A DNA stretch of 64,000 nt from Limnobacter sp. (lineage in GTDB: Bacteria > Pseudomonadota > Gammaproteobacteria > Burkholderiales > Burkholderiaceae_B). Both the position numbers and the translations under genes were made by a program. This document shows, piece after piece, positions 17,321 to 24,918 of the stretch. The stretch covers positions 1-64,000 of the forward strand of contig JARWZZ010000005.1 in the NCBI GenBank assembly GCA_029866125.1, read 5' to 3'. Position 1 is the first letter of the stretch, and every line of letters starts with the position of its first letter. The notes beneath the pieces are model-generated. The model was not told where the DNA came from. It saw only the letters and a program-made list of their open reading frames with translations, and did not search any database.

Positions 17321-18298
17321 ATGATCAAAACTCCCCGTTTCACGCAACTTCAATTGGCAGACCCAGGCAATGAGCAACACGAGCTGATCACCGGGCTGAC
17401 CGCTGCGGCTGCGCACTTTTCACCCAAATACTTCTACGACTTGCTCGGTTCACGCCTGTTTGATGCGATTACCTGCCTGCCGGAGTACTACCCTACCCGC
17501 ACAGAGGCTGGTATTTTGCGCAACCAGGGCGAGAAATTGGCTTCAGTGGTTCCGCACGAGGCCGTGTTGATTGATTTGGGTGCCGGCAATTGCAAAAAGG
17601 GCATGAGCCTTTTCGACTTCATCCACCCCAGCCGCTATGTGGCTGTGGATATTTCAGTGGATTTTCTGCGCGAAGCCTTGGAAGAGGTGCAGCGCCAACA
17701 CCCCGACATGACTCTGGACGGATTGGGTGAAGATTTTTCCACCGAATTTCGCTTGCCCAGTGAATTGCGCTTGAACCCTGAAACGCCCAAGGTGTTTTTC
17801 TACCCCGGCTCGAGCATCAGCAACTTTGGGCCAGACGAGGCCTTGGTCTTTCTCAAACAAATCCAAGCTTACTGCGTTAAAAACCCCAAAAGCGGCCTGC
17901 TGATTGGGGTGGACTTGGTCAAAGACAAAGCCACATTGGAGGCGGCTTACGACGATGCCTTGGGCGTCACTGCCGCATTCAATAAAAATGCGCTGCTCAA
18001 CATCAACCAACGCATTGGGGCCGACTTCGCTTTGGCCGATTGGGCGCATGTGGCGTTGTTCAACACTGAGCAACTGCGCATTGAAATGCATTTGGAAGCT
18101 GTACGGGATGCCACCGTACACTGGACGGCCCAAGGTGACGGCAAACGCACATTCCGACAGGGCGACCGAATTCATTCCGAAAACAGCTACAAATGGCTGA
18201 AAAGCAGTTTTGAGGCCTTGTTGCGGGAGGCTGGGTTTAAAGACGTGACTGCATTTACCGATGAAAATGAGTGGTTTAGCTTGTTTTGGGCGAGTTGA
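17321..18298 (+). CDS. egtD: EgtD, L-histidine N-alpha-methyltransferase
   Basis: A 325-residue S-adenosylmethionine-dependent enzyme that trimethylates histidine to hercynine, the precursor of ergothioneine and selenoneine. Motifs match EgtD: FDAITCLPEYYPTRTEAGIL in the N-terminal half, SAM-binding VLIDLGAGNCKK, and SSISNFGPDEA. GAGGA precedes the ATG. The gene is divergent from the selenate-type ABC transporter and followed by DUF393 and DUF4149 genes. No egtB next to it is seen; the only EgtB-like gene in the window is senA at 29.4 kb. This suggests hercynine feeds selenoneine synthesis here. Confidence 0.88.
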   Translation: MIKTPRFTQLQLADPGNEQHELITGLTAAAAHFSPKYFYDLLGSRLFDAITCLPEYYPTRTEAGILRNQGEKLASVVPHEAVLIDLGAGNCKKGMSLFDFIHPSRYVAVDISVDFLREALEEVQRQHPDMTLDGLGEDFSTEFRLPSELRLNPETPKVFFYPGSSISNFGPDEALVFLKQIQAYCVKNPKSGLLIGVDLVKDKATLEAAYDDALGVTAAFNKNALLNINQRIGADFALADWAHVALFNTEQLRIEMHLEAVRDATVHWTAQGDGKRTFRQGDRIHSENSYKWLKSSFEALLREAGFKDVTAFTDENEWFSLFWAS

Positions 18299-18341
18299 TC
18301 GAGTCGCCTGAAACTACTTATCGTGATAATATTTGCTGTAT

Positions 18342-18776
18342 ATGAAACAAACTGCATCACCCGAAAAACTCACCGTCCTGTATGACGGGGCCTGCCCCTT
18401 GTGCAAGAGAGAAATTGCACATGCCAAACGATTGGCTGAAGGGGACACCAACAGTGAACTTTGCTTCGTTGACATCAGTGCCGAAGCCACTCAAAGCGAA
18501 GGCTGCGCGCCCGGCCCATTGACCCTTACCTCAACAGAAAGAGCCAAACTACTGGCACGCTTTCACGTACAACGTGCAGATGGGTCACGCATGGATGGGG
18601 CTGCTGCGTTTGTGGCCATGTGGGAGCGCTTACCGGGTTGGCGTTGGCTGGCTAAATTGGCGCAGCTACCCGGCATGCTTTCAGTCATGGAATTTGCGTA
18701 TCGTGGATTTTTAATTGTGCGTCCCCAACTGCAAAAGTTGGCTCGCCGATTAGAACCCTCAGCCAAGGTCGATTAA
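18342..18776 (+). CDS. DUF393 (DCC family) thiol-disulfide oxidoreductase-like protein
   Basis: A 144-residue protein starting with the DCC-family motif VLYDGACPLCKREI, in which the CPLC pair resembles a thioredoxin-type redox site. An Asp-Gly-Ser region (QRADGSRMDGAAAFVAMW) and a C-terminal helical end complete the family pattern. A TTG three codons upstream is possible; the ATG is preferred. It lies 43 bp after egtD in the same direction. A redox role is inferred from the Cys pair only. Confidence 0.75.
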   Translation: MKQTASPEKLTVLYDGACPLCKREIAHAKRLAEGDTNSELCFVDISAEATQSEGCAPGPLTLTSTERAKLLARFHVQRADGSRMDGAAAFVAMWERLPGWRWLAKLAQLPGMLSVMEFAYRGFLIVRPQLQKLARRLEPSAKVD

Positions 18777-18794
18777 AACGTTGTTGGAGTACCC

Positions 18795-19187
18795 GTGTTA
18801 GAAACAATTTCCCTTTTAACCATCGCGTTGCTGTTTGGCGGCATGGTTCTTTACTCATTCGGATTTGCTGCGGTTCTTTTTACCTCTTTGCCTGCTGACC
18901 TAGCTGGTGCCACGCTGCGCCGAGCGTTCCCGCATTTCTATTCTTTTGTCATTTTGACATCTGCAGTGGGTGGATTGCTCATGTGGCAGGTGGACGCTTT
19001 GTCAGCGTCGCTACTGGCCATCATTGCCTTGTCCACCATACCAACGCGTCAATTGTTGATGCCTGCAATCAATAAAGCAACGGACTCCGGGGACAAAAGT
19101 AAATTCAAAGTTTTACACAGCCTTTCAGTGCTACTTGCTTTGGTGCATATTGCGGTTGCAGGGTGGGTATTGGCGCGCTTCGTGTAG
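18795..19187 (+). CDS. DUF4149 four-helix membrane protein
   Basis: A 130-residue inner-membrane protein with four hydrophobic helices. The pattern FGFAAVLFTSLP, then LRRAFPHFYSFVILTS, matches DUF4149 (TMEM205-like). It starts with GTG preceded by GGAG six bases upstream, 18 bp after the DUF393 gene, so egtD, DUF393 and DUF4149 probably form one transcript. Its function is unknown. It is convergent with the Fic gene, separated by 14 bp. Confidence 0.75.
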   Translation: MLETISLLTIALLFGGMVLYSFGFAAVLFTSLPADLAGATLRRAFPHFYSFVILTSAVGGLLMWQVDALSASLLAIIALSTIPTRQLLMPAINKATDSGDKSKFKVLHSLSVLLALVHIAVAGWVLARFV

Positions 19188-19201
19188 ATGGATTGTTGGG
19201 C

Positions 19202-20410
19202 CTAAAACCGCATATCAGTCACTGTGTCCATCATGTCATTGACTCCGTCATAAAGAAGAGCCAACACTTGGTCGGCCTGAAACACCCGGTTTCTGGGCCC
19301 ATCACCACGTTGACTGACGACGCCCATTTGCAACAACTTTTCAAGTCCATTGTTTGCTGCGGCAAAGGAAACGCCGCACAAGTGTTTTGCCTGATTAGCG
19401 GATAAAACAGGCCGCCCTAATAAAAGCTCAGCAATTTTTCGTGCGGATGCGTCTCGACGTACACCTGCATCATCCAGCAAAGAGATCCAATTCACCTGCA
19501 AGGCCTCCATTTTGTCGATGATCAAGCGAGTGTGTCGACAAGAGGCTACTACGCATTCATAAAACAGCTTCAACCATGGGGTCCAATCCAGACTCATTTG
19601 CACTCGCAGTAGGGCGTCGTAGTAGGCTTGCCTACGCAACTTAAGAAATGTTGCCAAATGGATACCCGGGTGTCCGTCCGCTTCCAACATCAGTGGGATC
19701 AACATCCTACCAGTGCGTCCATTGCCATCTAAAAAAGGGTGAATGGATTCAAATTGGGCATGAACAATTGCAGCACGCATCAATATCGATGGCACCAAGG
19801 TACTGTTTTTCTGATAATCGATCAGACTTATTAGGTCTTCCATTAACTCTTTGACATGTGTGGGTGGCGCAGGGATAAACCGAGCCATCTCCATATTGAA
19901 CCCGCCGATGTAATTGACGATCTCCTTGTATTGACCGGGGGTTTTCTCTGGATAAAGGTACATGAGTTGAGAATGCATCTGTCGAATCAGCGATTCGTTC
20001 AGGCCACCCAACCCCCCAGACCGCACTTTGAGCAATGCATCTTGATAGGCATCAACGTAAGCAAGGGTTTCAGCTGCGTCTTTGTTAAAACTTAAGTGCA
20101 ACGGGCTGTCGCGGGAACCTTCATGCAGCAGCAGTCCATCAAACGTAGTTGATGTACCCTCTATTTGACTGCTTTCCACCGCCTCTCTGCGATTTAGCAT
20201 AAACAACACCAGACTGGACAGCTCTGGATTTTTGGCTAATTTCTCGGCCAAGGAACCAAGCTCTGCATGAGCAGCGCCCGAGATTGCATAAGTTTCCGGA
20301 AGATTCAATGCCCTTGGGGCGGCAGGGGGAATTACCGCAAAACAGCCTGAACGCCCGGGAACAGGCACGCAAGAACGCTGCAATGTGGGGTGTAGATCAG
20401 ACTTTCTCAA
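19202..20410 (-). CDS. Fic family adenylyltransferase, class II
   Basis: A 402-residue Fic protein with an intact active site: HPFLDGNGRTGR (224-235) supplies the catalytic His and the ATP-binding Gly/Asn/Arg residues. An inhibitory helix motif, SSQIEG (80-85, Ser80 and Glu84), lies N-terminal, so it is a class II auto-inhibited enzyme. The C-terminal 90 residues look like a winged helix (SANQAKHLCGVSFAAANNGLEKL). Fic enzymes usually transfer AMP from ATP to protein hydroxyls. The likely target is unknown. A long palindrome sits just upstream of the start, consistent with self-regulation through the winged helix. Confidence 0.85.
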   Translation of the reverse strand: MRKSDLHPTLQRSCVPVPGRSGCFAVIPPAAPRALNLPETYAISGAAHAELGSLAEKLAKNPELSSLVLFMLNRREAVESSQIEGTSTTFDGLLLHEGSRDSPLHLSFNKDAAETLAYVDAYQDALLKVRSGGLGGLNESLIRQMHSQLMYLYPEKTPGQYKEIVNYIGGFNMEMARFIPAPPTHVKELMEDLISLIDYQKNSTLVPSILMRAAIVHAQFESIHPFLDGNGRTGRMLIPLMLEADGHPGIHLATFLKLRRQAYYDALLRVQMSLDWTPWLKLFYECVVASCRHTRLIIDKMEALQVNWISLLDDAGVRRDASARKIAELLLGRPVLSANQAKHLCGVSFAAANNGLEKLLQMGVVSQRGDGPRNRVFQADQVLALLYDGVNDMMDTVTDMRF

Positions 20411-20430
20411 ACTTTAACTCAGACGATTTA

Positions 20431-20459
20431 ATTATAGGAAAATTGACCTTTCCTATAAT
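20431..20459. promoter_or_regulatory. 11-bp perfect inverted repeat upstream of the Fic gene
   Basis: ATTATAGGAAA (20431-20441) and TTTCCTATAAT (20449-20459) flank a 7-bp spacer. The site ends 21 bp before the Fic start codon on the leftward strand and contains a TATAAT-like element. Its size and place fit a repressor operator over the -10 region. Confidence 0.55.
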
Positions 20460-20511
20460 AGCACCCAAGTTGTTATAGTTTGTTGAAGATATTGGGCCTA
20501 AAAACCGCCCT

Positions 20512-20985
20512 TCAAGGCACGATAAAACATTTCAGATTTCGCAGACTTTGACGATTGGCATTCTTGGCCTGCCTGCTCCCATCAAAATGGTCGAATTGAT
20601 AATAACGGCTCCAGTTCAGCTCCCCCCTACTTAGAGTGAACGCCACCGAGCAATGCCTCTTGTTTTTTCCCAGTGCCTCGCATTTGGATTGAATCGAAAC
20701 AGGGCCATCTGCCATCGCGTGCAAAACCAAGGCAACGTCCTGATGAAGATACCTCGAGGCCGGAACACCGCGATCATCCGGCGTATACACTTCGCACTGG
20801 GAATGTTGACCAAGCTGTAAATTGGAATTTTTAAACAGAAGGGAAAGTCCTTCTTGCTCTTTGGCAATGGCTGTTGAGGTGAAAGCAGTTGAAGCCACAA
20901 CTATTGCAGTCGCACCGAGGGCGATTAGGCGTTTAAAGAATATCAAAACCAAAGTCTCCGAAGTACATTTTTGTTTTGGACCCAT
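20512..20985 (-). CDS. Hypothetical secreted protein
   Basis: A protein of about 157 residues with an N-terminal hydrophobic segment (LIALGATAIVVASTAF) that reads as a signal peptide. The mature part has four Cys, spaced as two likely disulfide pairs. I do not recognise a family. The ATG at 20985 is used; a GTG two codons earlier is equally possible. It lies alone between the Fic promoter and a small basic protein. Confidence 0.55.
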   Translation of the reverse strand: MGPKQKCTSETLVLIFFKRLIALGATAIVVASTAFTSTAIAKEQEGLSLLFKNSNLQLGQHSQCEVYTPDDRGVPASRYLHQDVALVLHAMADGPVSIQSKCEALGKNKRHCSVAFTLSRGELNWSRYYQFDHFDGSRQAKNANRQSLRNLKCFIVP

Positions 20986-21063
20986 ACACACCTTTGAATT
21001 TGATCAAAAAGCCTTCGGGCGAGTCTTTTACCACATAAGTCGAGAACTTAGCCGCGACTTAAC

Positions 21064-21252
21064 CTAGTTGGTTTCTTGACCAATCACCCCAGAAGTCACC
21101 GCATTTCTCAAAAACTGCTTTTCGTAATGCCGATTACGTCTGGACTTTTTGGCTTTGGCTCGCTTGCCGTTGCGCTTGTCCACCACCAATTCATCAAGGT
21201 GTGACAGTTGATCTGCGCTGCTAATCTGCTGCATTGAACTACGCTTTGCCAT
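21064..21252 (-). CDS. Small basic hypothetical protein
   Basis: A 62-residue protein, very rich in Lys and Arg in its middle (KRNGKRAKAKKSRRNRHYEK). There is no hydrophobic segment. The ATG at 21252 is chosen because an AGAGG-type ribosome site lies about nine bases upstream; the frame is open to a TTG at 21324. The charge suggests nucleic-acid binding, but no family is recognised. Confidence 0.45.
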   Translation of the reverse strand: MAKRSSMQQISSADQLSHLDELVVDKRNGKRAKAKKSRRNRHYEKQFLRNAVTSGVIGQETN

Positions 21253-21344
21253 GGGTGCTGCCTCTACTACATACTGCGATTGAGTGCCCCAAGAATAATC
21301 TATTTCTGAGTTTTTTGGAGTCAAACAAGCCCGCAGTCTAATAG

Positions 21345-21863
21345 TTAAACATTGCGCTTGCGGACCCGTTCATCACAGGGTTGAATGCCAAACCCTTGAT
21401 GCCCAAAACCAGGCCTGCATACCCACGACATGCGGATTTCCAACAAGGCCCAACAGGTGCTTTGTTCGGTGGATTTGGTTTGTTGGTCTGTCACCTGCTG
21501 CAGCAGGAAGTCATAGCGGTAGGCGGCCACGGAATCTTTGTCGGTGATGGGCCCCAGTAAGGCCACCACACGGGTTTGATCGGGCTGGGGGTTGCTCATC
21601 TGGAATAGTTTTTTCATGTCCCCAGTGGCGGTGCTGATTTCACCGAGCCAGGTTTCAGAGGAGGCGTGGCAGGGCTGCGCAAAATCAGGCGGCAAACCTA
21701 TACCAGAAAGGTCTTGCGCCTGCACAACAAGGGTGTCTGAAGGCTTGGGCTCGTCTTGAATCAGCGCGGCCCAGTGGCTTTTGGTGTCAGAGCATGAAGC
21801 CAATACGCTGGACAAACCCAACAGAAGCCACAAAAAAATACGGACAGGATGGGTAACAAACAT
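21345..21863 (-). CDS. Hypothetical lipoprotein
   Basis: A 172-residue predicted lipoprotein: the signal ends in VLASC (Cys24). The mature region has a few Cys and no recognised domain. It is the last gene before a 14-bp repeat array and is separated from the DUF1854 gene by about 175 bp. The outer-membrane location is inferred from the lipobox. Confidence 0.6.
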   Translation of the reverse strand: MFVTHPVRIFLWLLLGLSSVLASCSDTKSHWAALIQDEPKPSDTLVVQAQDLSGIGLPPDFAQPCHASSETWLGEISTATGDMKKLFQMSNPQPDQTRVVALLGPITDKDSVAAYRYDFLLQQVTDQQTKSTEQSTCWALLEIRMSWVCRPGFGHQGFGIQPCDERVRKRNV

Positions 21864-21936
21864 CCAAGCAGCCCCTTCAACCTAAAAGGGCAGCATAGAG
21901 GCAGATTGAAATCTGTCCAAATGCCGGCTCAGCTTA

Positions 21937-22034
21937 GTGAGCCATCACTGGTGAGCCATTACTGGTGAGCTAACACTGGTGAGCTAGCACTGGTGAACCC
22001 TCATTGGCGACCCAATACGGATGACCCTGAGCAG
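21937..22034. repeat. Seven 14-bp tandem repeats directly after the DUF1854 stop codon
   Basis: Seven consecutive 14-bp units, the first four nearly identical (GTGAGCCATCACTG and variants) and the last three increasingly diverged. The array ends 4 bp from the stop of the leftward DUF1854 gene (22039-22041). Confidence 0.85.
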
Positions 22035-22038
22035 ATGA

Positions 22039-22575
22039 CTACATAAACCGGGCCAGCAATTTACGGCTGGGTGCGTCCAGCCCGCTTAGCTTGGGGATGA
22101 CAAACTGCATGCCGTTGGAATGGGTCAGCAGCAACTCCCCGCGCGGCAGGCGGCGGATGCTTTCTTCATTTTTTAGTACAAAATCGCATTCGCCTTGCTG
22201 GGTCAGCACCCGCCATTCACTGGGCGTGTTGTAGGTGGACACGGACAGGATGCGCAAAATTTCGGGGCGAAATTCCCGAATACGCATAATTTCATTCAAG
22301 GCAGATCGGGAGTTTGCACTGAGCGTTTGCAACTGCGCAGCATTCTGCACCCAGAGCTTTTCTTTGCCGTGTTCGTCCATCAAGGCCATTTCCTCGCCTG
22401 GGGCTGAAAACGGAAATGCCGAAATCGGATTCACAACCAAACCCTCCGGATGGTCTGGGCTGGTCATGATCAACTGACCTTTGGAATTCAGGCTCAGTTC
22501 AATCGCAGACAGGTTGGCCAATACAGGCTCAACAATTTCCTCCGGCGCTGCGGCCGGGTTCAGTGCTTCAGTCAT
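22039..22575 (-). CDS. DUF1854 protein, cyanophycin-metabolism associated
   Basis: A 178-residue soluble protein of the DUF1854 family. In many betaproteobacteria this gene sits with cyanophycin synthetase and a dedicated ABC transporter, as here. The ATG at 22575 overlaps the ABC transporter stop by 8 bp, so the pair is translationally coupled. Conserved blocks include FREFRPEI-like and EWRVLTQQGECDFVL segments. No enzymatic motif is visible; a structural or regulatory role in cyanophycin handling is inferred from context. Confidence 0.72.
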   Translation of the reverse strand: MTEALNPAAAPEEIVEPVLANLSAIELSLNSKGQLIMTSPDHPEGLVVNPISAFPFSAPGEEMALMDEHGKEKLWVQNAAQLQTLSANSRSALNEIMRIREFRPEILRILSVSTYNTPSEWRVLTQQGECDFVLKNEESIRRLPRGELLLTHSNGMQFVIPKLSGLDAPSRKLLARFM

Positions 22576-24835
22576 ACATTCTTCCTTCACGCATCAGTTT
22601 TTGCTGCGCTTCGTACAGGCGGAAATAGTGCCCTTCGGCTTGCATCAATTCGTTGTGGTTGCCCACTTCCACAATACGACCACGGTCCATCACCACCAAG
22701 CGGTCGGCCTTTTCCAAGGTGGACAAACGGTGGGCGATGGCAATGGTGGTGCGGCCATGTACAAGGTTGTCCAAGGCTTTTTGAATTTCCTTCTCGGTTT
22801 GCGAATCCACACTGCTGGTGGCTTCGTCCAAAATCAGGAATTTGGGGTCGATCAACAAAGCGCGGGCGATGGAAATACGCTGACGTTCACCACCGGATAA
22901 ACTCTGCCCACGCTCACCCACCAAGCTGTCATAGCCGTGGGGCAAGCGCAAAATAAATTCATGCGCATGGGCCATGCGGGCAGCATGCACAATTTGTTCG
23001 CGGGTGGCGTTGGGTTTGCCGTAGGCAATGTTCTCGGCAATGGTGCCAAAAAACAGGAAGGGCTCTTGCAGCACCAAGCCAATGTGGCTACGGAAAAACG
23101 CCAGCGGCATGCTGCGTAGGTCCACGCCATCGGCAAACACAGCGCCCTCTTCCACATCATAAAAGCGGCAAAGTATGTTGACCAAGGTGCTTTTGCCAGA
23201 CCCGCTGTGGCCCACCAAGCCAATCATCTCGCCTGCTTTGATGTCCAAATTCACTTTGTTTAACACCTGCCGGCTGCCATAGCGGAAGCTGACATCCCGA
23301 ATTTGCAGGGAGCCTGTCAAACGCTCGGGTGTAACGGGGTTTCGGGGCTCGGGCACTGAACTGCGGTAGTCCAGAATATCGAAGATACGTTTGGAGCCCG
23401 CTGCCGCGCGTTGGGTAGCCGACACAATGCGGCTCATCGAATCCAATCGGGCATAAAACCGGCTGATGTAAGCGAGGAAGGCGGTTAACACACCCACGGT
23501 AATTTCGTTGCCCACCACCAGCCAAATGCCGCTGGCCCAAATAATCAGCACCCCAATTTCAGTCAGAAAGGACACCGAAGGCGCAAACAGCGCCCAGGTT
23601 TTGTTCATCCGGTCGTTGACTTCGAGGTTGTGGCGGTTGGAGGCTTCAAAACGGTCAGTCTCGCGCTTTTCCTGCGCAAAGGCCTTCACCACGCGGATAC
23701 CCGGAATGGTGTCGGTCAGGATGTTGCTGATTTCACTCCAAGAGCGGTCGGCTTTTTCAAACCCAGCACGCAGGCGCTCGCGCACCAAATGGATGAGCCA
23801 CACAATAAACGGCAGGGGCAATAAGGTGAGCAAAGCCAACTTGACGTTGATGCTGATGAGGATGGCGGCCGTCATCACCATCATGATAACGTCGGTCAGA
23901 AAGTCCAGCGCGTTAACAGACAAAAACAGGTTGATACGGTCAGTTTCGGAGCCAATACGGGCAATTAAATCGCCAGTGCGTTTGTTGTTGTAATAGTCCA
24001 GCGACAAACTCATCATGTGTTTGAAGGTGGTGTTGCGTAGGTCTGAGCCAATACGCTCTGACACCAAAGCCAACAAATACGACCGTGCCCAAGACAATAT
24101 GGCCGCCGCAATCGACGCTGCCAAAAACCCACCCAAGTACATCAGCGCAAGGTCTTTGTTCAACTCTTGCCCTTGCTGGAAGGGAATCAGCACATCATCC
24201 AGCAAAGGCATGGTGATGTAAGGCGAGACCAAGGTGGCTGCGGTGGAAGCAAGGGTAAGCATAAAACCCACCAGCAAACGCCACTTGTACGGCCGCGCAA
24301 AACGCCACAAACGCAGCAAGGTGCGGGTGGAGGTGGGCTCGTCTTCTTCGGCCAATGGTTTATCCAGCGGGTCGAAATCGTCGTCTTTTTCTATTGGAGC
24401 TTGGCCCTGCATGGCGCGCAGTGCGGCTTTCAACTCTTCAGCAAAGGCCTCAATGCCCGAATGCAGGCTAAAGCTGCACGGGAATTGGACTAATCCCGAC
24501 TTGTGGGTGATTTTGAGCAAACAAAGCCCAGCATGGTCTGTCAACTCCACATCGCTGAGTGCGTTAAGCGAAAGTGTTTGCACTTTCGGCACTGCAGCTG
24601 ACCGTGGGTTGTTGCCAGATTGCAACACAAAAAGCGACTCGGAATTGAAGCCGATGTAAGCCTTCTGGAAACGAAGTTCATCCGACAAATCGCCAGCAAA
24701 TACGCGTAGGTCGTTGTCAGACTGGGCTTTTCCGGCAAAGGCCTTGAGTTCAGGCACGTTTTGCAGGAAGTCATGTTCAGGGTTTAAGCCGTAGGTTTTC
24801 AATTCAATTGGAGCAAAGGGATGACAGGCGATCAT
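22568..24835 (-). CDS. Cyanophycin-associated ABC exporter (fused membrane and ATPase domains)
   Basis: A 755-residue half-transporter. Residues 1-150 form a soluble N-terminal domain not found in ordinary exporters. Six membrane helices follow (about 165-460), then the ATPase: Walker A GLVGHSGSGKST, signature LSGGERQRISIARALL, Walker B KFLILDEATSSVD and H-loop IAIAHRLST. This layout matches exporters located beside cphA genes in Burkholderiales. The substrate is unknown; a peptide or polymer intermediate is plausible. It is divergent from the CphA' gene and coupled to DUF1854. Confidence 0.82.
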   Translation of the reverse strand: MIACHPFAPIELKTYGLNPEHDFLQNVPELKAFAGKAQSDNDLRVFAGDLSDELRFQKAYIGFNSESLFVLQSGNNPRSAAVPKVQTLSLNALSDVELTDHAGLCLLKITHKSGLVQFPCSFSLHSGIEAFAEELKAALRAMQGQAPIEKDDDFDPLDKPLAEEDEPTSTRTLLRLWRFARPYKWRLLVGFMLTLASTAATLVSPYITMPLLDDVLIPFQQGQELNKDLALMYLGGFLAASIAAAILSWARSYLLALVSERIGSDLRNTTFKHMMSLSLDYYNNKRTGDLIARIGSETDRINLFLSVNALDFLTDVIMMVMTAAILISINVKLALLTLLPLPFIVWLIHLVRERLRAGFEKADRSWSEISNILTDTIPGIRVVKAFAQEKRETDRFEASNRHNLEVNDRMNKTWALFAPSVSFLTEIGVLIIWASGIWLVVGNEITVGVLTAFLAYISRFYARLDSMSRIVSATQRAAAGSKRIFDILDYRSSVPEPRNPVTPERLTGSLQIRDVSFRYGSRQVLNKVNLDIKAGEMIGLVGHSGSGKSTLVNILCRFYDVEEGAVFADGVDLRSMPLAFFRSHIGLVLQEPFLFFGTIAENIAYGKPNATREQIVHAARMAHAHEFILRLPHGYDSLVGERGQSLSGGERQRISIARALLIDPKFLILDEATSSVDSQTEKEIQKALDNLVHGRTTIAIAHRLSTLEKADRLVVMDRGRIVEVGNHNELMQAEGHYFRLYEAQQKLMREGRMYD

Positions 24836-24918
24836 CGTACATCACAGCACGAAAGAATTAAGCATTACTATTCAAGCAAAATGTTTAGAAACCACAGTAC
24901 TTGGTCAATCCTACCAAA

